NCBI GenBank assembly: GCA_030600745.1
Contig: JAUVLL010000003.1
Span: forward strand, 1-32,658
Length of the DNA: 32,658 bases
Origin: Spirochaetaceae bacterium
GTDB taxonomy: Bacteria > Spirochaetota > Spirochaetia > B11-G9
Direction of reading: 5' to 3'
The notes under the pieces: generated by a model
What the model was told of the DNA's origin: nothing
The model's input: the letters and a program-made list of their open reading frames with translations, nothing else
Databases searched by the model: none
Part shown: one piece after another, positions 23,524-31,543 of the stretch
How positions within the stretch are numbered: position 1 is the stretch's first letter
Layout: the number at the start of each line of letters is the position of its first letter
Made by a program: the position numbers and the translations under genes

Positions 23524-24681
23524 ATGGAAGATATTAAAGGATGTTCAGTTTTTTCCGGAAAAAATATTAGAATCAGCTTTGATAGAGGTGTAATTACTGC
23601 AGTTACAAAGTTGGATAGTTCCAATCGTCTGCCCTACATATCACCTGGATTCATAGATACCCAGGTTAATGGTTACGCTGGTCTGGACTATAGCGCTCGA
23701 AACCTTGAACAGGATGATGTTGTAAAGATAGTACATATGTTAGCTGCCTTTGGGACCAGCAGTCATTTTCCTACTATTGTTACAAATTCACAGAAACTTA
23801 TTGTAAAAAATCTCAAAACAATAGACCAGGTAATTAGAAACAATCCGGAAATTTCTACTTCCATCCCTGGTATACATATTGAGGGTCCCTATATCTCTTC
23901 AGAAGACGGCCCCCGGGGGGCGCATAATATCCGGTTTATAAGAGATCCGGACTACCATGAGTTTTTAGAATGGCAGAAAGCTTCCGGGAACAGGATCAGG
24001 CAGGTTACTCTGGCCCCCGAATTACCAGGTGCTATGGATTTTATAAAAAGAGTCTCTCTTGATGGTGTCGTGGTTTCTATTGGCCACACAGCAGCCGAGC
24101 CGGAGGTAATAAAGGAGGCAGTAAAGGCAGGGGCTTCCATGTCTACCCATCTGGGAAATGGAAGCCATGGAATGATACCCCGGCTAAAGAACTACATATG
24201 GGAACAAATGGCCTCTGATAATCTATCTGCCAGCATTATTACTGATGGATTTCATCTTCCCCCTGCTGTTGTTAAGGTCATACTACGAGCCAAGATGCTG
24301 AAAAATTTGGTTCTGGTAAGTGACATAGCAGTGCTGGGAGGTATGAAACCCGGTATACGTAAATGGGGTGATATTGAAGTAGAGGTATTCAAAGATGGTC
24401 ATCTTGGTCTTGCCGGAACTGAATATCTGGCAGGCTCCGGGCATCTTCTAAATCATTCACTGTCATGGCTTATGAATGAACTTAAGCTAAGTCCGGCTGA
24501 TGCAGTAAGATTATGTACGGTTAACCCCCGGAGGAAGTTTTTTCCGGATGAATATATTCCGGAACTGAAGCATGGTGATCCGGCAGATCTTACTATGTTT
24601 GACTGGAAAAAAGGAGATCCTTTACTTACAATACTGGAAACCTGGCGCTGCGGCAAAAAGGTGTACTCTAAACCTCATTGA
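23524..24681 (+). CDS. nagA: N-acetylglucosamine-6-phosphate deacetylase-like amidohydrolase (NagA family)
   Basis: 385 residues, NagA length. PGFIDTQVNGYAGLDY corresponds to the PGFIDVQLNG start of the E. coli enzyme; GIHIEGPYIS carries the metal-ligand Glu; VVSIGHTAAEPE and MSTHLGNGSHGM supply the two metal His; TDGFHLPP the substrate His; and LVSDIAVLGG the catalytic Asp. Unusual: the canonical THLFNAM is THLGNGSHG, and the Lys of EGPxxxxxKxGAH is replaced (DGPRGAH), both near the substrate phosphate and acyl sites. So deacetylation is likely, but the sugar may not be N-acetylglucosamine 6-phosphate. The ATG follows AGGAGAGG. Overlaps the convergent dehydrogenase gene by 14 bp. Works logically before the aminotransferase or the NagB-like protein. 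Confidence 0.84.
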   Translation: MEDIKGCSVFSGKNIRISFDRGVITAVTKLDSSNRLPYISPGFIDTQVNGYAGLDYSARNLEQDDVVKIVHMLAAFGTSSHFPTIVTNSQKLIVKNLKTIDQVIRNNPEISTSIPGIHIEGPYISSEDGPRGAHNIRFIRDPDYHEFLEWQKASGNRIRQVTLAPELPGAMDFIKRVSLDGVVVSIGHTAAEPEVIKEAVKAGASMSTHLGNGSHGMIPRLKNYIWEQMASDNLSASIITDGFHLPPAVVKVILRAKMLKNLVLVSDIAVLGGMKPGIRKWGDIEVEVFKDGHLGLAGTEYLAGSGHLLNHSLSWLMNELKLSPADAVRLCTVNPRRKFFPDEYIPELKHGDPADLTMFDWKKGDPLLTILETWRCGKKVYSKPH

Positions 24682-25627
24682 CCGGATATACAGGTTTCCC
24701 GCCCTTCAGCACTGCCGCAATATTCAGCGCTGCTTTTGTCTTAAGTTCCTCTTTGGATTCTTCGCTGTACCAGCCTGTATGATCAGACAGAATTACATTA
24801 TCAAGTTTACGCAACGGACTCTCCATGGAGAGTGGTTCGTTTTCAAAAACGTCCAGCCCTGCACCATTGATTACTCCAATTTCCAGTGCCTCTGCTACAT
24901 CAGCCTCATTCAACACGGCCCCTCTGGAGGTGTTTATCAGGATTGCACCATTTTTCATTAATGCAAGCTGTTCTTTCCCTATCATTCCCCGGGTAGAATC
25001 AGCCAAAGGAACATGGACAGATATAAAATCAGAATCAGCCAGAACTGAGGAGAGATCTGCAGGAATACCGCCTTTTCCTTTAATATTTTTTTCATCAACA
25101 AAGGGATCGTAAACCAGTACTTTGGAGAATCCTAATCCCATAGTTTTCTCATGAAACCTTCTGGCTATAGCCCCGTAGCCTATAAGGCCTAAAACTCCAT
25201 CTTTTATCCTGTGACATGGCTGATCATCATGAAGGTTCCATTTCCCCTTGCGGATCATTCTGTCTTTATACGCAACCTTTCTTACACAACCCATCAGCAG
25301 GGCAAGGGCCTGATCAGATACATCTTCAATAGAATAATCCGGTACCCGTGCTACCCATATCCCTTTTTTTGTCGCAGCATCAACATCTACGTTGTCATAA
25401 CCAACTCCATACCTGGACATCACCTTGCATTTATCAAGTTCGGATATCAGATCCGCAGTCATTGGATGGAGATTAACTAAAAGGGCATCAGCTTCCCTGA
25501 TTATTCTGTCAAACTCTGTCTTGTTGTCCGGATTTAGTATAATAAGCTCTGCATCTATTTTTTCCAGAACATTTATTTCTTCTGTGTAATTTCCATATCT
25601 GTCATCGGTAACTGCAACTTTGAACAT
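24668..25627 (-). CDS. D-isomer-specific 2-hydroxyacid dehydrogenase (CtBP-like), copy 2
   Basis: 319 residues, paralogue of the gene at 11543. Rossmann motif LGLIGYGAIARRFHEK with acidic LVYDPFVDE for NAD; INTSRGAVLNEADVAEAL with the carboxylate-binding Arg; ILSDHTGWYSEES with the catalytic His. Both copies start with the same VTDDRY element and end in KGGKPxYxVNxV/I, a pattern I associate with the CtBP-like branch of the family. Very strong AAGGAGG ribosome-binding site 5 bases before the ATG, and its own promoter, so it is expressed as a single gene. Reduces a 2-keto acid or oxidises a 2-hydroxy acid produced by this pathway (inference). Confidence 0.91.
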   Translation of the reverse strand: MFKVAVTDDRYGNYTEEINVLEKIDAELIILNPDNKTEFDRIIREADALLVNLHPMTADLISELDKCKVMSRYGVGYDNVDVDAATKKGIWVARVPDYSIEDVSDQALALLMGCVRKVAYKDRMIRKGKWNLHDDQPCHRIKDGVLGLIGYGAIARRFHEKTMGLGFSKVLVYDPFVDEKNIKGKGGIPADLSSVLADSDFISVHVPLADSTRGMIGKEQLALMKNGAILINTSRGAVLNEADVAEALEIGVINGAGLDVFENEPLSMESPLRKLDNVILSDHTGWYSEESKEELKTKAALNIAAVLKGGKPVYPVNEV

Positions 25628-25645
25628 TGGTTTCCTCCTTTAAGA

Positions 25646-25675
25646 ATTATACAGGATATTTCTATTATCTGCCAG
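25646..25675 (-). promoter_or_regulatory. Promoter of dehydrogenase copy 2
   Basis: Reading leftward: CTGGCA (25670-25675), 18-base spacer, perfect TATAAT (25646-25651). The inverted repeat CAGAAT-AAT-ATTCTG (25673-25687) overlaps the -35 element and may be an operator. Confidence 0.55.
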
Positions 25676-25680
25676 AATAA

Positions 25681-25861
25681 TATTCTGATCATACTCCGGG
25701 CGTTACCCCTTTCATAAGGGGTCATGCTTTTCGGGGGTTCCGTATTTTATAGGGGCGAATATGGAATTCGCCCCTACAAAACACCGCCTGCGGCGCCCCT
25801 ACAATCATTAACGTATTGGCTAAGAAAGTTATTCAGCTGATCTATTAGTATTCTGATCATA
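25681..25861. repeat. Intergenic repeat-like block with hairpins and flanking 13-bp direct repeats
   Basis: The 241 bp between the dehydrogenase and the YgjP-like gene hold no gene. TATTCTGATCATA occurs at 25681-25693 and 25849-25861, bracketing about 155 bp. Inside are two hairpins: ACCCCTT/AAGGGGT (25705-25722) and TAGGGGCGAAT/ATTCGCCCCTA (25750-25776), then GCCTGCGGCGCCCCTAC. The GGGGCGAAT palindrome and the GC-rich composition, unlike the flanking DNA, resemble dispersed intergenic repeats found in many copies in bacterial genomes. The flanking direct repeats could mark an insertion. It sits exactly where the catabolic clusters give way to the defence genes. Copy number cannot be judged here. 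Confidence 0.5.
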
Positions 25862-25868
25862 ACACATT

Positions 25869-26585
25869 CTATACTATCCTCACTTCAATATTTTCATTCA
25901 GATAATCCCGCCACTTTTTCCAGTCAGGATATACTCTGGAAAGTAGAGCATAAAACCTTGAGCTATGATTATGCTCTTTTGTATGGCACAGTTCATGGAA
26001 GATAACATAATCAATGCATACTTTAGGTGCAGAAACAAGTTTTGGATTCAAAAAAATCTTTCCCTCCCTTGTACAACTTCCCCAGCGCTTCGCCATTATC
26101 TTTACCTGCCAGACAGGTTCCTTTTTAATGCCTATTACTGCAGAAACTTTTATACATTCCATAAATCGCTCTTTAAATATCTGCAGGCTCCTCTCTCGAA
26201 ACCAATTTAGAAGAAGCTTCTCCCTTTGTTCAATGGAATGAGATTCTGGTGCAGAAAGATGAAATCTTCCATTTTTCAGCTTAACATAAGGCTTTCCTGC
26301 AAGAACCTTAAGCCTGTACTGCTTACCCAGATATCGGAATGTCTCACCTGTTTGATATTTCGGCTTTGGCTGAGACGGCTGTAATCGTGAAAACTCCAGT
26401 CGTTTCTTATATATCCATGGAGCACGCTTCTTGACTTTCTGCAGAACTTCATTAAGATCCACATACTCCGGAGCTACAACTTCTATATGCTGATCCGGAT
26501 AAACATGGATTGCAAGTGTTTTTCTATTTCTTCTATCAAGACTGAATTCAATATCTGTTGTACCGTATTGTATTTTATAATTCAC
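25869..26585 (-). CDS. YgjP-like (DUF45) metal-dependent hydrolase
   Basis: 238 residues from a GTG at 26585, giving MNYKIQYGTTDIEF; the longer frame up to a TTG at 26627 would run deeper into hsdR and has no better ribosome-binding site. Motifs: RRNRKTLAIHVYPDQHIEVVAPEYV at the N-terminus (given in parts RRNRKTLAIHV, HIEVVAPEYV), WGSCTREGKIFLNPKLV, and the zinc motif HELCHTKEHNHSSRFYALL (HExxH plus a third His). The family, called YgjP or SprT/WSS1-like in databases, is often found next to type I restriction genes; its role is not established. The start overlaps the hsdR stop by 11 bp, so it is translated from the hsdR transcript. Last gene of the defence block. Confidence 0.87.
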   Translation of the reverse strand: MNYKIQYGTTDIEFSLDRRNRKTLAIHVYPDQHIEVVAPEYVDLNEVLQKVKKRAPWIYKKRLEFSRLQPSQPKPKYQTGETFRYLGKQYRLKVLAGKPYVKLKNGRFHLSAPESHSIEQREKLLLNWFRERSLQIFKERFMECIKVSAVIGIKKEPVWQVKIMAKRWGSCTREGKIFLNPKLVSAPKVCIDYVIFHELCHTKEHNHSSRFYALLSRVYPDWKKWRDYLNENIEVRIV

Positions 26586-29500
26586 GGCTCTTTGCAATCT
26601 CCAGTGTTTGCTCAATGATTCTATCAATTACCTCATAACTCCACTTAAGATCAAAATTGCCTTTAATTTGAAGTAAATAATCTTCAATATCATTGAACAT
26701 TTGATTATGAACACCCGGATCATGAACCCAGTCTCTTTTTTCCAGGTTTTTAATTATTGTATCTATTTTTACTGCTGCATCAGCTCCAAGGTAAGCAGGA
26801 GCAGTCTCTTTAACCATACCATCAGGAAGTTCTTCCAATACTACGCGATAATATGGACGTGCCGATTCATGTTGCTTTAACTTATCCGGTATATCAGAAG
26901 AACCTTTTGTTCTCATTTCATCCATAGCCTCTCTAATACGGTTAAGATAATTTGCGTCTGATAGTCTTTTAGCTCTATGTTCAGCAATTGCTGCATTTAT
27001 TATTTCTGATAATTTTTTATAGAGTAATGGATCTTCCTGCATTTTATCATGAATAGTTTTTCTCATTCTTGCTGCTATTGTATCTGCTTTAGCTGCATCT
27101 CCTTCAACCCCTCCAATTTCCCGCTCAAAATCTTCTATATTAAACAAATCAACAGGTTCAACAATTTGTTTTACAATCTTTGCTCCAATGTATTTATTCA
27201 CCATGTTCCTGATTTGTACTTCATAGGATGAATAATCTACAGTCTCACCATATCGCTGTTTTACCGTATTTCTTAGTGAAAGAAACATTTTTAGATCATC
27301 TTTATATCGTTGGATAGACGCAAGTGAAGTGTCCTCGTGAAACCTGGCGTTTCCAAGAGCCAATCTCAATGTATTAGCAAATACCCGAAGTGAATCATAA
27401 AATTTCTGTCGTGTATCTTCAGGTTCCAGATGAAGCTGCATCGCCTCAGTGTCTGATTTATTTTTGACAGAATTAAATACTTCCCGGACATTAGTATGAT
27501 ATTGAGCCAGTTTTCCTATTTCTTCGAGAACATTTGTAATTATTCCATCAACATCTTCCCTGTCAAAACCTTCCTCTTCAAGAGCTTTGTAGAGTTCAAT
27601 GGCATCATTAAGCTGACCGAAAACACCTCGATAATCGATAATAAGCCCATATTCTTTACCGTCATACAGTCGATTCACCCTGGCGATAGCCTGCAGAATA
27701 TTGTGTTCTTTTAAGCGCTTATCTATGTAGAGTACTGCATTTCTAGGAGCATCAAATCCGGTGAGAAGCTTATCGATTACTATAATAATTCCCGGTTCAT
27801 CGGATTTTTTAAATCGTTCAATAAGCGTATCCTGATATACTTTCGCTGAGCCGAACTGATCCATCATGGATTTCCAGAATCTTTGGACTTCCGGAATATC
27901 GGCTTCATCAACCTCAGAATGATCTTCCCTTGTGTCAGGAGGGGACATGATGACTGCTGTTGAAAGCCCTCCAAAATCATCAAAATACTTTTTATATTTT
28001 ATAGCTTCCTGCCTGGATGATACTGCAAACTGACCCTTTAGCCCTGAGTTTTTATAATCAGTTGTAAAGTGCTGGATGATATCATATGCAATTTCCTGAA
28101 GACGTTCTTCTGATTTTGTTAACTCTTCTTCCCGGCGGAATTTCTTCTTCAAATCTATTTTTTGATCTTCTGTTAAATCTTTTGCAATACGTTCAAACCA
28201 CTTATCAATCTGCTTCTTATCTCCTCTAAGCTCACTCATTCTCCCTTCATATATAAGGCGTGTAACTGCACCATCGGTAACGGCCTGATTCATTGAATAA
28301 GAATGGATGAATCCACCAAATTTAGCTGCTGTACTTTTTTCTTTCTTTAATAATGGAGTTCCTGTAAAGCCAATATAACAGGCGTTTGGGAATACTCTCT
28401 TCATACTGGCATTGGCAACACCGTATTGTGACCGGTGGCTTTCATCTACCAGGACAAAGATATTCCTGCTTTCCGATTTAAGTTTGTTTTTACGCAAACC
28501 AGCTTCAAACTTATCTATAATTGTAGTTATGATATTAGCTTTATTCTGTTCAATAAGACGAAAAAGATTTTCGCCGCTGGTTGCTTTTTTAACTTCTTTA
28601 CCACAGTTTTTGAAAGTCTTATAAATCTGATCATCAAGGTCCACTCTGTCAGTTACAAGAATGACCTTTGGATCAATAATTGATGGATTAAGGCTGATTG
28701 CTTTTGCCAGTAATACCATGGTAATCGACTTGCCCGAACCTGTTGTATGCCAGATAACACCTCCTGGACGTAGAGAATCCCCTGCTACATTGGTAATCCT
28801 GATAATTGTATCCTTAATGGCAAAATACTGCTGATATCTTGGAACTTTCTTTATCTTATTATCATAAACAACATAACTATGTGTAATTTCAAGGAGCCTC
28901 TTGGGCTTAAGAAGGCTGAATATTGTCTTATCCTGTACTGATGGTATTCTTTTCCCTGCACTCATGATTTCAAGCATTTTATTCTTCTGCCAGTCATCCC
29001 GTTCATTGAATAGATATTGAATATTTTCGCCATCAAGCTTCTTATTAATTGAATGATTCAGCCTCTTTTTGTCCTCATTACTATAGTCCTCTTTCCAGAC
29101 AGACCAGAATTTTAGAGGAGTTCCGGCTGTCCCATACATCGCCTGATTTTGGCTTAGAGAAAAAAGAAGCTGAGAATAAACAAACAGATGAGGTATTTCA
29201 TCTGCAGATTGGTTTCGAATATGCTGGCTTATGCCTTCTTTAATGGAATTCTTTTTATCCGGTCTTTTGCATTCTATTACGGCCAGAGGTATTCCATTTA
29301 CAAAGACTATAATATCAGGACGACGAGTCTGGTTGCTATGACGTCTTTCAATAATAAATTCATCGCAAACGTGAAAAACATTTTCCTGGGGATTCTCCCA
29401 ATCGATGTACTTCAGGGAAAAACTTCTGGTGTACCCTGCAATAGTCTGCTCAAAGCTTTTGCCAAGAGTTATAAGATCATACACTTGTTCATTTGTGGTT

Positions 29501-29769
29501 ATAAGGCTGTCAAATGGAATATCCCTAAGCTCCTGAACAGCCTTTTCAATATTGGCATCGGAGAATGTATGTGTCTTACCTTTAAATGTGAAAGAGTTAA
29601 TTTTATGCAGCTGTTTCTTAAGTATTGTATCCAGAACCGGTTGACTGAATTTATCGCTGCGAAGCTTCCTGGCAACCGATGGCGGGATATATTCATAACC
29701 CAGATTTATGAGCTGATGGAGAGCTGGAATTAGTGAGATAAAGTCTTCCTGGTATTCTGATACAGACAT
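26575..29769 (-). CDS. hsdR: Type I restriction endonuclease subunit R
   Basis: 1064 residues, full length. N-terminal PD-(D/E)xK nuclease: RRPDIIVFVNGIPLAVIECK split over PDIIVF and ECKRP (near residues 150-170) with QHIRNQ after it. SF2 translocase: IWHTTGSGKSITM (Walker A, near 340), VTDRVDLDDQI, LVDESHRSQYG (DEAD-type box), IGFTGTPLL, and ARVNRLYDGKEYGLIIDYRG (motif VI; Arg finger in the first part). The helical C-terminal part docks on the methylase. It cuts unmodified DNA, but only with HsdM and HsdS; neither lies in the window and the 75 bp before it are not coding. An AAGGGAG ribosome-binding site and an extended -10 (29811-29819) suggest its own promoter. A remnant of a related start is found at 32462-32527. 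Confidence 0.95.
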   Translation of the reverse strand: MSVSEYQEDFISLIPALHQLINLGYEYIPPSVARKLRSDKFSQPVLDTILKKQLHKINSFTFKGKTHTFSDANIEKAVQELRDIPFDSLITTNEQVYDLITLGKSFEQTIAGYTRSFSLKYIDWENPQENVFHVCDEFIIERRHSNQTRRPDIIVFVNGIPLAVIECKRPDKKNSIKEGISQHIRNQSADEIPHLFVYSQLLFSLSQNQAMYGTAGTPLKFWSVWKEDYSNEDKKRLNHSINKKLDGENIQYLFNERDDWQKNKMLEIMSAGKRIPSVQDKTIFSLLKPKRLLEITHSYVVYDNKIKKVPRYQQYFAIKDTIIRITNVAGDSLRPGGVIWHTTGSGKSITMVLLAKAISLNPSIIDPKVILVTDRVDLDDQIYKTFKNCGKEVKKATSGENLFRLIEQNKANIITTIIDKFEAGLRKNKLKSESRNIFVLVDESHRSQYGVANASMKRVFPNACYIGFTGTPLLKKEKSTAAKFGGFIHSYSMNQAVTDGAVTRLIYEGRMSELRGDKKQIDKWFERIAKDLTEDQKIDLKKKFRREEELTKSEERLQEIAYDIIQHFTTDYKNSGLKGQFAVSSRQEAIKYKKYFDDFGGLSTAVIMSPPDTREDHSEVDEADIPEVQRFWKSMMDQFGSAKVYQDTLIERFKKSDEPGIIIVIDKLLTGFDAPRNAVLYIDKRLKEHNILQAIARVNRLYDGKEYGLIIDYRGVFGQLNDAIELYKALEEEGFDREDVDGIITNVLEEIGKLAQYHTNVREVFNSVKNKSDTEAMQLHLEPEDTRQKFYDSLRVFANTLRLALGNARFHEDTSLASIQRYKDDLKMFLSLRNTVKQRYGETVDYSSYEVQIRNMVNKYIGAKIVKQIVEPVDLFNIEDFEREIGGVEGDAAKADTIAARMRKTIHDKMQEDPLLYKKLSEIINAAIAEHRAKRLSDANYLNRIREAMDEMRTKGSSDIPDKLKQHESARPYYRVVLEELPDGMVKETAPAYLGADAAVKIDTIIKNLEKRDWVHDPGVHNQMFNDIEDYLLQIKGNFDLKWSYEVIDRIIEQTLEIAKSREL

Positions 29770-29810
29770 TGATGCTCCCTTTATTAAATAGTTTGATTCT
29801 CTGTAAATTT

Positions 29811-29819
29811 AGTATAACA
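29811..29819 (-). promoter_or_regulatory. Extended -10 promoter element before hsdR
   Basis: Reading leftward TGTTATACT, that is TG-N-TATACT, 42 bp before the hsdR ATG in the only gap between the PIN gene and hsdR. No clear -35 hexamer, as is common for extended -10 promoters. Confidence 0.4.
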
Positions 29820-29844
29820 AAGAGGTATATTATTATCATTCATT

Positions 29845-30333
29845 TTATTCCGGAAGTAAATCATAAAAATCTTCCAGGATTTTTGAACTTATTTCTCTGT
29901 TTGTTTCTGATATCTTGTTTGCGATTGTTTTTGCTCTTCTTTTAGATATTAAACCGGTTTCAACCAATTCAGCTATTAACTTCAATCCTCTAACCACTTC
30001 AATCCCGTTATTCAAGCATTCTTTACGTAGTTTACTGTCATTTGTTGCACAAATCCAGTTATTTTTATGCGCTAGAATGAAACAAACTGTATCCTGCAGA
30101 GAACAACCCTGTAAGGTTTCTCCAGCTTTCGCCAACACTTCAATAGGGACAGGAATAACTGTTATTCCAAACTCAGACGCTTCCATCTCACTTAGTTGAT
30201 TGACCTCAGCTAAAATAATATCTGGTACAATAAATTTCGAATAAATACTTACTTTTTCCAGTACTTGTTTATCAGCATTACAATAATCTATCAAAATATT
30301 TGCATCACATATTATAATTTTCTCTTTCCTCAA
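29845..30333 (-). CDS. PIN-domain protein (DUF3368-like), probable toxin RNase
   Basis: 162 residues. PIN fold with the acidic Mg2+ site complete: IIICDANILIDY (Asp10), IILAEV (Glu), SLQDTVCFILA (Asp) and CATNDSKLRKEC (Asp). The C-terminus AELVETGLISKRRAKTIANK, then ISSKILEDF, matches the tail of DUF3368-type PIN proteins. Likely a ribonuclease acting on tRNA or mRNA in the cytoplasm. The start is TTG, overlapping the stop of the XRE-ImmA gene by 4 bp (TTGA), so it is made only by translational coupling. This order and overlap are those of a type II toxin-antitoxin pair with the regulator first; such PIN proteins are known beside XRE-ImmA (COG2856) genes. Confidence 0.83.
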   Translation of the reverse strand: MRKEKIIICDANILIDYCNADKQVLEKVSIYSKFIVPDIILAEVNQLSEMEASEFGITVIPVPIEVLAKAGETLQGCSLQDTVCFILAHKNNWICATNDSKLRKECLNNGIEVVRGLKLIAELVETGLISKRRAKTIANKISETNREISSKILEDFYDLLPE

Positions 30334-31454
30334 AGGCAGACCTTCCAGCTGTTATTAAGCTCACGTATTTCGTCTAATGACAGCTTTAAAATTTCAGCAG
30401 CTCTATTCAGAGAGATCTCTTCTTTTTCATAAGCTTCTCTTACCATCTTATACAGTCTGTCTTCCACGAAATCATATGAAGATAAAGGATCCGGTTCTTT
30501 TTCTTTGTCTTCTGCTAATGACAAAGGCTCATAATGGTTCTTCAGTGATATCTTATACTTTTTCTTAACAGCCTGAGTAAATTGTGGATATACTTGTCTC
30601 TGGTCTAAATCAAAGTGAGAAATAAATCTATAGAGTACAGTTTTATAACTTACACGGTATTTTCTTTTAATATGAAGAACAGCATCCACCCAATGTAATC
30701 CTTTGGATTCATCCCATTCACGCAGGAAACCTTCTTCTGGCATAAGAAAATAGCCGGCAAAGATGTTGGCTTCTTTTTCTTCGCTATCCATTTCATCTTT
30801 TTCTTTTTGATCATAGGAATCAGAATGTATTAGCAGGTGTCCCAACTCATGAACAACAGTAAATATTCGCCTTTCAATGCTAATTACTTCCGATATATTT
30901 ACTGCAATAGCAGGACCGCCATCCTGCTGTCCTATAGAGAAGCCAAAGAAATTTTTTAAACCAAAGGCAGATAAATGGAATTTAATACCCCACTTTTCCA
31001 GAAGACCAATAACATCAGTTACCGGTTCCATGGTCCCAAGACCGATCATTTTTCTTAATTTATTAGCAACCTTTACAGGATCTTTTTCAGCAATTTCAGG
31101 AAAATCCAGAGGTGCCATTTTTAATAATTCCTGTAAATAATTATAATCCTTCAGCCATTGATCCACATTATATATTATCTGTTCTCTGAGGTTATCCTCT
31201 TGTTTAGTAAGTCTCCGGTTAGTTCGAAAGCGAAGAGACTTAAATTCCGGTGGATCAGCAATAATATCCTTGATATCGACATCCAGAACTTTCGCAAACC
31301 GGATTAAATTTGCAGATTTCGGTTGCGATTTGCTGTTTTCTATGTTGCTGTAGGCAACACGGGATAAACCGCATTTATCAGCCATATCCTGCATATTAAG
31401 ATTATTGGCTTTTCGCAGGCGGTGCAGGTTGGCAGCTATATGTTCAATAGCCAT
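30330..31454 (-). CDS. XRE-ImmA/IrrE fusion: HTH regulator with zinc metallopeptidase domain (antitoxin of the PIN protein)
   Basis: 374 residues. Residues about 8-62 are an XRE helix-turn-helix (MQDMADKCGLSRVAYSNIEN). The middle holds an ImmA/IrrE-type peptidase: FTVVHELGHLLIHSD, a HExxH-type site near residue 200, and the third ligand Glu in EKEANIFAGYFLMP. The C-terminal 100 residues are charged and unassigned, ending RAAEILKLSLDEIREL. The protein presumably represses its own promoter and neutralises the PIN toxin; the peptidase may cleave a regulator in response to stress, as ImmA does for ImmR. A classical promoter with two nested palindromes lies directly upstream. It is separate from the MqsA-like gene by 89 bp, so it forms its own bicistronic operon with the PIN gene. 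Confidence 0.88.
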   Translation of the reverse strand: MAIEHIAANLHRLRKANNLNMQDMADKCGLSRVAYSNIENSKSQPKSANLIRFAKVLDVDIKDIIADPPEFKSLRFRTNRRLTKQEDNLREQIIYNVDQWLKDYNYLQELLKMAPLDFPEIAEKDPVKVANKLRKMIGLGTMEPVTDVIGLLEKWGIKFHLSAFGLKNFFGFSIGQQDGGPAIAVNISEVISIERRIFTVVHELGHLLIHSDSYDQKEKDEMDSEEKEANIFAGYFLMPEEGFLREWDESKGLHWVDAVLHIKRKYRVSYKTVLYRFISHFDLDQRQVYPQFTQAVKKKYKISLKNHYEPLSLAEDKEKEPDPLSSYDFVEDRLYKMVREAYEKEEISLNRAAEILKLSLDEIRELNNSWKVCL

Positions 31455-31482
31455 GTTTGTTCCCTTTTCTAGTATTATTTTT

Positions 31483-31519
31483 ACTTTACATATTTATACT
31501 ACTATCTATATTGTAAAGT
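31483..31519. promoter_or_regulatory. Inverted repeat over the XRE-ImmA promoter start point
   Basis: Arms ACTTTACA and TGTAAAGT, perfect over 8 bp and 21 bases apart, with further AT-rich symmetry (ATAT) inside. They cover the -10 element and the start region, the normal place for toxin-antitoxin autoregulation. Confidence 0.55.
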
Positions 31520-31538
31520 GCTCTTAACGTTAAGTCAA
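31510..31538 (-). promoter_or_regulatory. Sigma70-type promoter of the XRE-ImmA/PIN operon
   Basis: Reading leftward: TTGACT (31533-31538), 17-base spacer, TACAAT (31510-31515); five of six matches in each hexamer and ideal spacing. Confidence 0.7.
31523..31534. promoter_or_regulatory. 12-bp perfect palindrome in the promoter spacer
   Basis: CTTAACGTTAAG, self-complementary over 12 bp, between the -35 and -10 of the XRE-ImmA promoter. XRE dimers usually bind sites of this kind; together with the larger repeat downstream it suggests cooperative autorepression. Confidence 0.55.
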
Positions 31539-31543
31539 GAAAA

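Noticed and set aside
25705-25776. CRISPR-like or integron attC-like repeat
   Set aside because: No regular repeat-spacer pattern, only two different hairpins; the core does not match the attC R-boxes.
29188-29733. 181-codon open frame on the plus strand
   Set aside because: Antisense to the conserved N-terminal part of hsdR; the translation resembles no protein and merely mirrors hsdR codons.
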